This document shows positions 26,259 to 34,101 of a stretch of 39,850 nucleotides of DNA, piece after piece. The position numbers and the translations under genes are program-made. The stretch is taken from contig CAZKGO010000041.1 of NCBI GenBank assembly GCA_964552235.1, positions 1 through 39,850 of the forward strand. The letters are read 5' to 3'. Each line of letters starts with the position of its first letter. The stretch's first letter is position 1. The notes beneath the pieces are model-generated. The model was not told the origin of the DNA and did not search any database. It saw only the letters and a program-made list of their open reading frames with translations. The stretch comes from CAVTHK01 sp964552235. GTDB taxonomy: Bacteria; Spirochaetota; Spirochaetia; SZUA-6; CAVTHK01.

Positions 26259-27000
26259 CGATGAGCAGCACCTCGCCGTGGATCATCGAAGCGGCGTCCG
26301 AGGCGAGGAACAGCACTGCGTCGGCGATGTTGGAGGGGTAGGCAAAGCGGCCGAGGGGGATCTTGGCCTTCATCGGGCCGCCCTTCTCGGGGGCGCCCCA
26401 GACCTGCTCGCCCATCGGGGTGAGCACGACGGTCGGGGCGACCGCGTTGACCCGCACGTTGTGCGGACCCAGCTCGAGCGCCATCACCTTGGTCAGCCCG
26501 TTGAGGCCGAACTTGCTCGCGCAGTAGGCCGCGTGCTCCACGAGCCCGATCACGCCCGCTTGGCTGGACACGTTGACGATGGCGCCGCTGCGGCGGCGCA
26601 CCATGCCCGCGGCCACGATCTTGCTCACCAGGGCGGGGGCCGTGAGGTTCACCTGGAGAACGGCGTCCCAGTGGTCCGGATCCAGATCGAGCAGGGTCTC
26701 GGTGACGGCCGTGCCCGCGTTGTTGACCAGGATGTCGATCGGGTCCATGAGGCGGGCAAAGTGCTCGGCCATGGCGAGGGTCTCGCTGCGCGAGGCGAGG
26801 TTCGCGGCGCGGCTCCAGCACCGGCGGCCCATCGCGCCGATCTCGGCGGACAGCGAGCGCAGCTCCTCGGCCGCCCGGCCCGTGATGCCGACGTCGCAGC
26901 CTGCGCGGGCCAGCCTGAGGGCGACCTCGCGCCCGATCCCCTTGGTGGCGCCCGTGACCAGGGCCCTCTTGCCGGCGAGGCTCACCTTCATCTCCGCCAT
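26236..27000 (-). CDS. SDR dehydrogenase resembling L-xylulose reductase (DCXR)
   Basis: A 254-residue classical SDR starting at ATG 27000. It has TGATKGIG (16-23), NNAG (93-96), catalytic Ser145/Ser146 in IVNVSSQ, Tyr159/Lys163 in YCASK, and LTKVMALELGPHNVRVNAVAPTVV, then IPLGRFA and the end GEVLLIDGGYTAQ. The run from IVNVSSQ onward closely resembles dicarbonyl/L-xylulose reductase, which interconverts L-xylulose and xylitol with NADP(H). A bacterial role as a polyol dehydrogenase is likely. It heads the minus-strand polyol cluster, with the MFS remnant overlapping its end. The regions around 200-212 (WGAPEKGGPMKAKIP) match DCXR in spacing. Confidence 0.9.
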   Translation of the reverse strand: MAEMKVSLAGKRALVTGATKGIGREVALRLARAGCDVGITGRAAEELRSLSAEIGAMGRRCWSRAANLASRSETLAMAEHFARLMDPIDILVNNAGTAVTETLLDLDPDHWDAVLQVNLTAPALVSKIVAAGMVRRRSGAIVNVSSQAGVIGLVEHAAYCASKFGLNGLTKVMALELGPHNVRVNAVAPTVVLTPMGEQVWGAPEKGGPMKAKIPLGRFAYPSNIADAVLFLASDAASMIHGEVLLIDGGYTAQ

Positions 27001-27007
27001 GGCCGCG

Positions 27008-27036
27008 AGTGTACGCCGAGGGGCCGCCGGCCGCAA
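27008..27036 (-). promoter_or_regulatory. Promoter of the DCXR-like SDR, leaderless layout
   Basis: On the minus strand TTGCGG (27031-27036), a 17-base spacer and TACACT (27008-27013) end seven bases before ATG 27000. No Shine-Dalgarno sequence, so the mRNA is probably leaderless. Confidence 0.5.
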
Positions 27037-27043
27037 CCGTCGC

Positions 27044-27073
27044 TTGACCACCCCTCGGTCATGGGCCTGTAGA
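27044..27073 (+). promoter_or_regulatory. Possible promoter of the TRAP operon
   Basis: TTGACC (27044-27049), an 18-base spacer and TGTAGA (27068-27073) precede dctP by about 43 bases. The -35 is good and the -10 weak. It faces away from the SDR promoter. Confidence 0.35.
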
Positions 27074-27115
27074 ACGAAGGTGGCCTAGGGCAACCACTGA
27101 CAAGGAGGAAACGGA

Positions 27116-28174
27116 ATGTCGCGCAAGATCGCAATCCTGGCCGTGCTCGCGCTGTTCGTGGGCAGCCTCGCGCCGCTGGCGGCGCAGGCGTTCAGGCCCA
27201 AGGCCGAGTACACGATGCAGGTCAACGTCGGCCCGGTTTACGACTGGAGCCTCGGCGCTCAGAAGTGGGCCGACCTGATCAGGGAAAAGACCGGCGGCCG
27301 CCGGAACGTCAAGCCGTACTTCGGCTCGTCGCTGCTCGCAGGCAAGCAGACCAACTGGTTCCAGGCGGTGAGCGAGGGCAGCATCGACTTTGCCGTCGAG
27401 TCGACGATCAACGCCTCGTCGGTCATCAGGAGCATGAACCTCTTCAGCCTTCCCTTCTTCATCAACACCTACGAGAACGTGGACAAGATCGAGGACGGCA
27501 AGGCCGGCAAGAAGATCATCCAGGACATGGAGAAGGGCGGCGTCAAGTTCCTGGCCTGGGGCGAGAACGGCTTCCGCCAGGTGACCAACAGCAAGCGGCC
27601 CATCGCCCGGCCCGAGGACATGAGGGGCACCAAGATGCGCGTGGTCGGCTCGCCGATCTTCATCGACATCTTCAAAGCCCTCGGCTCCGACCCGGTCAGC
27701 ATGAACTGGGCCGATGCCGTGACCGCCTTCCAGCAGGGCGTCGTCGACGGACAGGAAAACCCCAAGTCGATCCTCACGGTGGTCAAGATCTGGGAGTACC
27801 ACAAGTACCTGACGGCGTGGAACTACCTGATCGACCCCCTGGTCTTCGTCCTGAACGAGAGGGTGTGGCGCTCGTTCCCGCCCGACATCCAGAAGGCGGT
27901 CGAGGAAGCGGCCGTCGAGGCCGCGGCCTACGAAAAGGCTCTCGCCCGCGCCTACCTCGACGGCGACAAGTCGCTCAAGGTCCTCCGGGACCGGTTCGGC
28001 GTCAAGGACTTGCCTGACCCGATCAAGATGATGCAGGACAAGGGCATGGTGCTGACCACGCTCAACCCGCAACAGCTCAAGGCATTCCAGGACGCCACCA
28101 GGAGCATCTACGACAAGTGGATCCCCCAGATCGGAAGGGACGTGTACGAGATGGCGCTGCAGGACATGAAGTAG
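27116..28174 (+). CDS. dctP: TRAP transporter substrate-binding protein DctP
   Basis: Strong Shine-Dalgarno AAGGAGGAAA before ATG 27116. The 352-residue protein has a Sec signal peptide (IAILAVLALFVGSLAPLAAQA) and a DctP fold: VNVGPVYDWSLGAQKWADLI, GSIDFAVEST, LFSLPFFINTYENVDKI, MRGTKMRVVGSPIFIDIFKALG (the conserved Arg that binds the ligand carboxylate) and VVDGQENPKSIL. It captures an organic acid, or possibly a sugar acid, outside the cytoplasmic membrane and passes it to DctQM. The ligand cannot be inferred. It is the first gene of the TRAP operon. Confidence 0.94.
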   Translation: MSRKIAILAVLALFVGSLAPLAAQAFRPKAEYTMQVNVGPVYDWSLGAQKWADLIREKTGGRRNVKPYFGSSLLAGKQTNWFQAVSEGSIDFAVESTINASSVIRSMNLFSLPFFINTYENVDKIEDGKAGKKIIQDMEKGGVKFLAWGENGFRQVTNSKRPIARPEDMRGTKMRVVGSPIFIDIFKALGSDPVSMNWADAVTAFQQGVVDGQENPKSILTVVKIWEYHKYLTAWNYLIDPLVFVLNERVWRSFPPDIQKAVEEAAVEAAAYEKALARAYLDGDKSLKVLRDRFGVKDLPDPIKMMQDKGMVLTTLNPQQLKAFQDATRSIYDKWIPQIGRDVYEMALQDMK

Positions 28175-28198
28175 GACTGCAGGGTCGCGGGACTACGC

Positions 28199-28219
28199 GG
28201 GGGGGCTGCGAGGCCCCCC
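28199..28219 (+). terminator. Intercistronic hairpin between dctP and dctQ
   Basis: Seven G (28199-28205), a short spacer and six C (28214-28219) followed by TTGTTTCGTTT. It resembles an intrinsic terminator, suggesting that most transcripts end after dctP and fewer reach the membrane genes. Confidence 0.55.
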
Positions 28220-28243
28220 TTGTTTCGTTTGCGGGGGAGAGGC

Positions 28244-28728
28244 ATGAGTCACAGAAAGCTCCAGCTCGACGAGCTCATCGCGGCGATGATTCTCGGCGTC
28301 ATGGCGCTGATCGCCTTTGCGAACGTGCTGTCGCGCTACTTTCTGCACCTGTCGCTGGCGGCCATCGAGGAGATCGAGATCAACATGTTCGTCCGGATCA
28401 CGATCATCGGCATCGGCATCGCCTACAGGCGGGGGGCTCACCTGCGGATGAGGAGCCTTATCGACGTGCTCGGCCCCCGGTTCAAGCGCTTCTCGATCCT
28501 GCTCTCCGCCGCCCTCGGCGTCGCGGTGTTCGCGTTCCTGATCGCCAATTCGGTGCGCGAGATCCACCGCAACATCACCTTTTACCACGCGACCTCCGAG
28601 GCTCTCGGCATCCCGGCATGGATCTACAGCCTCGGCACGCCCGTGTTTTCCGCGCTCGTGCTCGGCAACATCGTCGCCAGCACCGTGGCTGCCTGGAAGC
28701 GGTCGTCCCAGCCGTCCGGCAAGGATGA
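28244..28728 (+). CDS. dctQ: TRAP transporter small permease DctQ, end probably frameshifted
   Basis: Starts at ATG 28244 after GGGGGAGAGG. Four membrane helices are visible: LDELIAAMILGVMALIAFANVLSRYF, then IEEIEINMFVRITIIGIGIAYR, HLRMRSLIDVLG, and FSALVLGNIVASTVAAWKR at the end of the fourth, about 160 residues. This is the standard DctQ layout, the membrane scaffold that pairs with DctM. Its own frame has no stop at the expected place and stays open for another 900 codons through dctM into the MFS gene. A TGA one frame away at 28726-28728 overlaps the dctM-side ATG at 28725, as expected for an intact junction, so a one-base loss shortly before it is likely. Confidence 0.85.
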
Positions 28729-28745
28729 CCGGGGGTGTCGGTCGT

Positions 28746-30038
28746 ATGATGGCCGCAGTCGTATTCGGACTCTTCATCCTGCTGCTCCTGCTGGCGACGC
28801 CGATCGGTGTCGCCCTTTCCACGGTGGCGATCGGAGCGATCACCTTTTTCGACCTCGGCTGGACGATGATCTCCCGGAACTTCGAGGCCAACATCGCCAA
28901 GTTCCCCCTGATCGCCATTCCGTTCTTCATCCTTGTCGGCTACCTGATGGAGAAGGCGAAGATCGCCGAGCAGATCGCGAAGCTCGCCACCATCGTGGTC
29001 GGCCGGGCCACAGGCGGTCTGGCCCTCGCCTCGATCGCTTCGGGGATGCTGTGGGGCGCCATCTCGGGTTCGGGTCCGGCTACGGCGGCGGCCATGGGGG
29101 TGATCGTTATCCCCTTCATGATCAAGCAGGGCTACAGCAAGTACTACGCGGCGAGCGTCGTGGCCGCGGCCGCGGGTTTGGACATCATCATTCCGCCGAG
29201 CATCGCCTTTATCGTCTACGGCAACGTCACCGGCGTGTCGGTGGGCGCGCTGTTTCTCGGGGGCTTCATCCCCGGCTTCATCATGGCCAGCTTCCTCATG
29301 ATCAGCGCCTGGCTCGTCGCCCGCAAGGAGGGCTTCCGCGGCCTGACCGAGCGCGGCAGCCTCAGGGAGATCCTCGTCGCGATCAAGGAGTCGGTCTGGG
29401 CCCTGATCGCGCCGGTGGTCGTGCTGGGCTCGATCTATGCGGGCGTCGCCACCCCGACCGAGGCGGCGGTGATCGGCATCTTCTACGCGCTCGTGATCGG
29501 CGTCTTTTTCTACAGGACGATCGACCTCCCGGTGCTGATGCGGACCCTCGCCGACACGGTGCTGTCGTCGGCTGTGGTCATGTTCGTGGTGGCCACGGCC
29601 GGGCTCTTTTCGTGGGCCGCCGCCACCATCGGGGTCGTCTCCGCAGCCGCCGATGCGATCGCCTCGGTGGCCAGGTCGCCGATGGTCTTCGTGTTTCTCG
29701 CCAACGTGGTCGTGCTCGTCGCCGGCATGTTTCTGGACGCGATCTCGATCAACTACGTGCTGATCCCTGTCCTCCTGCCTGTCATGATCGCGCTCAAGGT
29801 CGACCTGCTCTACTTCGGGATCATCTTCACGACGGCCCTCGCCGTCGGTCAGATCACTCCCCCCGTCGCCGTGAACCTGTACGTGACGGCGAACCTCATC
29901 AAGAGCGACATCAACAGCGAGATGGTGCGCAACGTCATCCCGATGGTGGTGTGGGCGGCGCTGGCCCTGTTCTTCCTGTCGTTGTTCCCGGTGCTCTCGA
30001 CCTGGCTGCCGACGGTGCTCAAGCTCTACACGCCGTGA
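28746..30038 (+). CDS. dctM: TRAP transporter large permease DctM
   Basis: ATG 28746 is preferred, with GGGGGTG upstream; ATG 28725 in the same frame is an alternative and overlaps the presumed dctQ stop. The 430-residue protein has about 12 membrane helices and typical DctM blocks: FPLIAIPFFILVGYLMEKAKI, ASGMLWGAISGSGPATAAAMG (helix with Gly-Ser-Gly), IPPSIAFIVYGNVTGVSVG, GSIYAGVATPTEAAVIG, and ITPPVAVNLYV. It imports the DctP ligand with Na+ or H+. The stop overlaps the GTG of the MFS gene (GTGA). Confidence 0.93.
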   Translation: MMAAVVFGLFILLLLLATPIGVALSTVAIGAITFFDLGWTMISRNFEANIAKFPLIAIPFFILVGYLMEKAKIAEQIAKLATIVVGRATGGLALASIASGMLWGAISGSGPATAAAMGVIVIPFMIKQGYSKYYAASVVAAAAGLDIIIPPSIAFIVYGNVTGVSVGALFLGGFIPGFIMASFLMISAWLVARKEGFRGLTERGSLREILVAIKESVWALIAPVVVLGSIYAGVATPTEAAVIGIFYALVIGVFFYRTIDLPVLMRTLADTVLSSAVVMFVVATAGLFSWAAATIGVVSAAADAIASVARSPMVFVFLANVVVLVAGMFLDAISINYVLIPVLLPVMIALKVDLLYFGIIFTTALAVGQITPPVAVNLYVTANLIKSDINSEMVRNVIPMVVWAALALFFLSLFPVLSTWLPTVLKLYTP

Positions 30039-31492
30039 AGCCCTGGAAGCGGGCGGCACGGCGGCTCATGAGAAGAACGCCGGCCGCGCTCCGCCCCTAC
30101 TTCATGGCGCCCACGGGCGGAATCCTGGCGCGCAACCTTCATCTCACTGTGACCCACGGGATTTTCAACAGCGCGTCGGCAAACATGGCCGGCCCCTTTG
30201 CCGCCATCTTCGCCATGAAGATCGGCGCCACCAAGATGCACGTGGCGTTCCTCACATCGGCGCCTGCCATTGTGAGCCTGCTGGCCATGATCCCGGGAGC
30301 CCTGACCATCGACCGGTCGGACCGCAAGAAGGAGCTCACGTCGCGATTCATGCTCGGTCACCGCCTGTTCTACCTGGCCCTTGCCTGCGTGCCGTTCTTC
30401 CACGGAGCGTCCCAGCCGACGGTCTTCGTGGCGCTGCTTGCGCTGATGAACCTGCCGGGCGCGATCAGCAACGTGGCGTGGCAGGCCTTTGTGTCGCGCG
30501 TCGTGCCTCCGGACCGGCGGGCGGAGACCTTTGCCGCGCGCAACCGCCTCATGAGCGTGGTCGGCACTGCGGTCACCCTGGCCGTGGGGCTGTTCCTCGA
30601 TCGCGCGGCCTTTCCGCTCGGATACCAGATGGCGTTTCTCGGCGCCTTTCTGGTGGCCGTGGTCGAGCTTGCGGTCTTCAACCTCATACGCGACACGGTG
30701 TCGGTGGCCGACGGCCTGCCGGTTCCCAAGTCGCCGGCGAGCCCGGCGCTCGGCGGACCCTATCCGCCGTTCACCTCGATGCCGCGCATTCCGCTGCTGC
30801 GCTTCGTGGCCCACACGGTGCGCTACGGCCGCCGCGCCTCGGATCGCCTGCGCGAGTTGCTGCAGGAGCGCCGCTTTCTGCGCTACACCGGGGCCTCGGT
30901 CCTGTTCTACCTGGCGTGGCAGATCCCGTGGCCGCTGTACTCCTGGTACCAGGTGAGGGTGCTGCACGCGAACAATGTCTGGGTGAGCGTGCTCGCGCTC
31001 ACCAACACCGGAGGCGCCCTGGTCGGCTACGGCTTCTGGACGCGGATGATCAAGCGCTGGGGCAACCTCAAGGCGTTGTCCGTCTCGACGCTGCCCATCT
31101 TTGTCACGTCGCTGATCTATGCCTTCTCGAAAGAGCTGTACACCGTGGCGGTCTCGAACCTGGTGGTGGGCGCGATCTTTGCCGGCGTGAACATCGCGCT
31201 CTTCAACTCGCTGCTCGACTTCGTGCCCGAGCGGCACAAGACCTCGTACATCGCCTACTTCAACAGCGCCGTGACCGTCTCGTCGATCATCGCGCCGCTG
31301 GCGGGGGTGGGGCTGCTGCGCTTCATGGATTTCCGCGAGGCGTTCCTGCTCACGGCCGCGATCCGCCTGATCGGCAGCCTCGTCTACTGGCTGCTGTACC
31401 GGCTGGAGGCCCGCGAGGGGCGCGTTCCCGGCGCGCCGCCGCACCGCGCGCCGACGGCCGCATCAGGCGCCGGGATCCGCGGGGGGCGATGA
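30035..31492 (+). CDS. MFS transporter
   Basis: The GTG start at 30035 overlaps the dctM stop (GTGA), so translation is probably coupled. The 485-residue protein shows about ten to twelve hydrophobic segments, with FAAIFAMKIGATKMHVAFLT, MIPGALTIDRSDRKKEL (the loop 2-3 motif of MFS), and RAETFAARNRLMSVVGTAV. The second half contains LFYLAWQIPWPLYSWYQVRV, GYGFWTRMIKRWGNLKALSV, VVGAIFAGVNIALFNSLLDFVPERHKTSY. The central loop (about 215-280) is long. I do not recognise a substrate. It shares the dctQ reading frame. Confidence 0.85.
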   Translation: MKPWKRAARRLMRRTPAALRPYFMAPTGGILARNLHLTVTHGIFNSASANMAGPFAAIFAMKIGATKMHVAFLTSAPAIVSLLAMIPGALTIDRSDRKKELTSRFMLGHRLFYLALACVPFFHGASQPTVFVALLALMNLPGAISNVAWQAFVSRVVPPDRRAETFAARNRLMSVVGTAVTLAVGLFLDRAAFPLGYQMAFLGAFLVAVVELAVFNLIRDTVSVADGLPVPKSPASPALGGPYPPFTSMPRIPLLRFVAHTVRYGRRASDRLRELLQERRFLRYTGASVLFYLAWQIPWPLYSWYQVRVLHANNVWVSVLALTNTGGALVGYGFWTRMIKRWGNLKALSVSTLPIFVTSLIYAFSKELYTVAVSNLVVGAIFAGVNIALFNSLLDFVPERHKTSYIAYFNSAVTVSSIIAPLAGVGLLRFMDFREAFLLTAAIRLIGSLVYWLLYRLEAREGRVPGAPPHRAPTAASGAGIRGGR

Positions 31493-31571
31493 GCGCGCGC
31501 AGGCCCCGGGCCGCGGCGCGTTCGCGCGCGAGGCGCCGGCCGCCCGGCCGCGGCCTTTCGCTCGGTCCTTC

Positions 31572-32135
31572 CTACCGGCCGAAGACCTCGAGCGCGCCGG
31601 CGATGAACTGCTCCATGTCGTTGGGCGTGCGCGATGTGGCGAAGCTGCCGTCGACCACCAGCGGCCGGTCCAGGTAGATCGCCCCCGCGTTGGCCAGGTC
31701 CACGCCGATGCTCGGCACGCACGTCATCGCCTTGCCCTTCACGATGCCGGCGCTGATCATGATCATCGGCCCGTGGCAGATGGCGGCGATCGGCTTTTTC
31801 TGCCAGAAGATGTCCTGCACGAAGCTGATCACCTTCGGGTAGCCCCGCAGCTTCTCCGGCGACCCGCCGCCGGCCAGGAGCAGACCGTCGAACGCGGAGG
31901 CGTCGGCCTCGTCGATGGTCATGTCGATCTGCTGGCGGTCCTTGAAGGCGGGCTTCATGTTGTCGGGCAGCCGGCCCGTGACGTGGTCGAGGACGCCTTC
32001 CTTTTTCTGCCGCGCTTCGACGCCGATGACCACCACCTTGGCCCCGGCCTTCTCCAGCGCCTTCTGCGGGTCCGTGAGCTCGGTGTTGTGGAACGTGTCG
32101 GTGATGATGGCCGCGATCTTCTTTCCCTTGACCAT
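31572..32135 (-). CDS. DJ-1/PfpI-family protein
   Basis: ATG 32135 follows AGGAGGAG by a few bases. The 187-residue protein has the DJ-1/PfpI (class I glutamine amidotransferase-like) fold: IAAIITDTFHNTELTDPQKAL, VVVIGVEARQKKE, DGLLLAGGGSPEKLRG, then the nucleophile elbow AAICHGPMIMISAG with Cys in ICHG, and LDRPLVVDGSFATSRTPND, with SRTPND as in PfpI proteases and deglycases. It may act as a stress protease, chaperone or glyoxalase/deglycase; function cannot be settled. It is monocistronic, convergent with the MFS gene. Confidence 0.9.
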   Translation of the reverse strand: MVKGKKIAAIITDTFHNTELTDPQKALEKAGAKVVVIGVEARQKKEGVLDHVTGRLPDNMKPAFKDRQQIDMTIDEADASAFDGLLLAGGGSPEKLRGYPKVISFVQDIFWQKKPIAAICHGPMIMISAGIVKGKAMTCVPSIGVDLANAGAIYLDRPLVVDGSFATSRTPNDMEQFIAGALEVFGR

Positions 32136-32222
32136 GGTCTCCTCCTGTGGCGCGATGGTAGCACGGGCGGGGCCCCGGGGTGGAGCCCCCGCCCGGCAAG
32201 CGCGCCGGCCGCGGGGGCCGGA

Positions 32223-32252
32223 TTGGACAGGTGGGGTGCTGCCGGCTATCAT
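32223..32252 (+). promoter_or_regulatory. Promoter of the small gene/nucleotidyltransferase pair, leaderless layout
   Basis: TTGGAC (32223-32228), an 18-base spacer and TATCAT (32247-32252) end six bases before the GTG at 32259. No Shine-Dalgarno sequence precedes it. Confidence 0.45.
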
Positions 32253-32258
32253 GGCGTC

Positions 32259-32462
32259 GTGAGCGACATCCCGCGCGAATGGCTCGCCGAGTTCGAGGCG
32301 GCCGCGCGACGTCCCCTGCCGCTGCGGTGGAAGTACGCGTTCATCCGCACGTACAAGCCGGTGCTCGACGATGCGCCCTATCGCTCGTTCGAAACCATGG
32401 AGGAGTATCGGCGCTGGTGCGAAGACAATCTGCCCGAGTGGCTCGGCTATGCCCGCGTTTGA
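32259..32462 (+). CDS. Small conserved-looking protein paired with a nucleotidyltransferase
   Basis: A 67-residue protein, start GTG 32259. It reads SDIPREWLAEFEAAARRPLP, then LRWKYAFIRTYKPVLDDAPY, RSFETMEEYRRWCEDNLPEW and LGYARV. It is rich in Trp, Tyr and Arg with no membrane segment. The next gene starts 14 bases before its end. The pairing of a tiny acidic/aromatic protein with a MNT-like nucleotidyltransferase resembles toxin-antitoxin-like two-gene modules, but I do not recognise the family. Confidence in it being a gene comes from the overlap, the leaderless promoter and protein-like composition. Confidence 0.6.
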   Translation: MSDIPREWLAEFEAAARRPLPLRWKYAFIRTYKPVLDDAPYRSFETMEEYRRWCEDNLPEWLGYARV

Positions 32463-32919
32463 GTATCGTCAGGCCGAAGAGGTGCGGGATGCGCTCGCCC
32501 GCCGAGGAGTGCGCTATCTCTTTATCGGCAAGTCGGGGGCGATCCTGCTCGGCTTTCCCGACACGACTCAAGATGCCGATCTCTTCGTGGCCAGAGCGGC
32601 CGGCAACGGCGCGGCGCTCGTGGCTGCGCTCCGGGACCTCGGTTTCGCGCTGGACGAGGCGCAATCGGCCGACATCGTGCGCGGCAAGGACTTCGTCCAA
32701 CTGAAGAACGGCCCCTTCGACCTCGACCTGGTCTTCGCCCCCGATGGCATCGAGCGATTCGAGGACGCCTGGGCTCGACACGTGGAAATCGAGGGATTCC
32801 CGGTGTGCCACATCGACGACATCATCGCGAGCAAGGCGGCATCGAATCGCGCCAAGGACCGGGAGTCCCTGCCGCGCCTGCGGGCCTTTCGCGAGTACTG
32901 GCTGTCCAGACACCGGTAG
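32449..32919 (+). CDS. MNT-type nucleotidyltransferase (AbiEii-like)
   Basis: A 156-residue protein, ATG 32449. It has VRYLFIGKSGAILLGFPDTT then DADLFV, the G(S)-x-DxD motif of nucleotidyltransferases (Asp-Ala-Asp near 42-44), and a third acidic group in FDLDLVFAP. HIDDIIASKAASNRAKD near the C-terminus is the substrate-binding helix seen in AbiEii and MNT proteins. Family members transfer nucleotides to RNA or protein, some as toxins. It overlaps the 67-residue gene by 14 bases. Whether it is active as a toxin, antitoxin or housekeeping enzyme is unknown. Confidence 0.75.
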   Translation: MPAFEYRQAEEVRDALARRGVRYLFIGKSGAILLGFPDTTQDADLFVARAAGNGAALVAALRDLGFALDEAQSADIVRGKDFVQLKNGPFDLDLVFAPDGIERFEDAWARHVEIEGFPVCHIDDIIASKAASNRAKDRESLPRLRAFREYWLSRHR

Positions 32920-32949
32920 TCTCTCGGCGCAGCTCGCGCCGCGCACGCG

Positions 32950-33903
32950 TCAGCCGTCCTTTTGTGGATTCCCGGCGGCCGAGAGGCGTTCGATCTGCTC
33001 GCCGGTCAGCCTGAGGGCGAGAGCGCCCAGGCTCTCGTTCATCTGCTCCACGCTGCTCGCTCCGAACACGGGGAGCACCTGCGGAGAGCCCTGCATCATC
33101 CAGGCGAGCACCACCTGGTTGGCGGTCGCCCCGGTCTCGGCAGCGACGGCGCGCAGGGCGGCCAGACGCGCCTCGTTGTCGGCGCTCCGGTACTGCCACG
33201 GCACGGGCTTGTCCTGCCGCGCGTACGCGCCGGCGAGCAGGGGAGTGTAGGCCAGCATGCGCACGTCGGGGTTTTCGCGGCAGTAGTCGAGGAGATCGTC
33301 GTTGGCGGCCAGCTGCGGCCCGAAGGCGGCGCCCGGCGCAGGCCGCAGGTAGCTGTGGCGCTGCTGGACGCAGCAGTAGGCGATCCAGCCGCGGCTTCGG
33401 CTGAGGCTGCGCGCCCGTTCGACCCGCCACGCCGCCGTGTTGCTGCACCCGGCAAAACGGATCTTGCCGAACCGCGCGAGGGCGTCAAAGGCCTCGAGCG
33501 TCTCCTCGAGAGGATCGGCCCTGTTGTCCCTGTGCGCGTAGTACAGGTCGATGGTCTCGATTCCCAGCCGGCGCAGGCTCTTCTCCACCTCGCTCATAAT
33601 CGTCCGGCGCGAGAGGCTGTAGCCGACCCCGGGCGGGTTGAAGCCGACCTTGGTGGCGATGAACAGCCGCGAGCGGTTGCCGCGCTCGCGCATCCACTTG
33701 CCGATCACCGTCTCGGCCTCGCCGCCCTTGCCGCCGGGGTACCAGTGGGAGTAATTGTTGGCGGTGTCGATGAACGCCCCGCCCGCCTCGACGTAGCGGT
33801 CGAGCAGGGCGAACGACTGCCGCTCGTCCTGCAGCGTGCCGAGCCGCATCGTGCCTAGGCACAGGGCGCTGACCTGTCCGCCCCCGAGGCTCATGGTCCA
33901 CAT
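32950..33903 (-). CDS. Aldo-keto reductase
   Basis: A 317-residue TIM-barrel NADPH-dependent reductase. The start ATG 33903 has Shine-Dalgarno AAAGGAGA. The catalytic tetrad is visible: Asp46 (FIDTAN), Tyr51, Lys85 (IATK) and His124 (YYAH). GASSVEQMNESLGAL near the C-terminus is the NADP-binding signature region. It belongs with the YajO/AKR7-11-like group with GGKGGEAETVIGKWM as the first loop. The substrate is unknown; it could reduce sugar aldehydes. It stands alone, convergent with the nucleotidyltransferase gene. Confidence 0.92.
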   Translation of the reverse strand: MWTMSLGGGQVSALCLGTMRLGTLQDERQSFALLDRYVEAGGAFIDTANNYSHWYPGGKGGEAETVIGKWMRERGNRSRLFIATKVGFNPPGVGYSLSRRTIMSEVEKSLRRLGIETIDLYYAHRDNRADPLEETLEAFDALARFGKIRFAGCSNTAAWRVERARSLSRSRGWIAYCCVQQRHSYLRPAPGAAFGPQLAANDDLLDYCRENPDVRMLAYTPLLAGAYARQDKPVPWQYRSADNEARLAALRAVAAETGATANQVVLAWMMQGSPQVLPVFGASSVEQMNESLGALALRLTGEQIERLSAAGNPQKDG

Positions 33904-34101
33904 GGAGTCTCCTTTCGGCGCGGGGAGCCGGGCTGGTGCCCACCCTCGGCCGCGCTCCTCGGTCGCTCGCGCCGCGACTCATGAGCCGCCTATAGCACGA
34001 GCAGCCGCCGCGGCGCAACGCGGCCGCGGGCCGGCGCACAGCCGCGGCGGAAGTGACACCCCGGACGCGATGCCGTGTTATATATCCGTCGGGAGGATTT
34101 C

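Noticed and set aside
28729..30034. Middle part of the 1090-codon frame as a novel protein domain
   Set aside because: The sequence is Arg/Gly/His-rich shadow coding of dctM, which is clearly the real gene.
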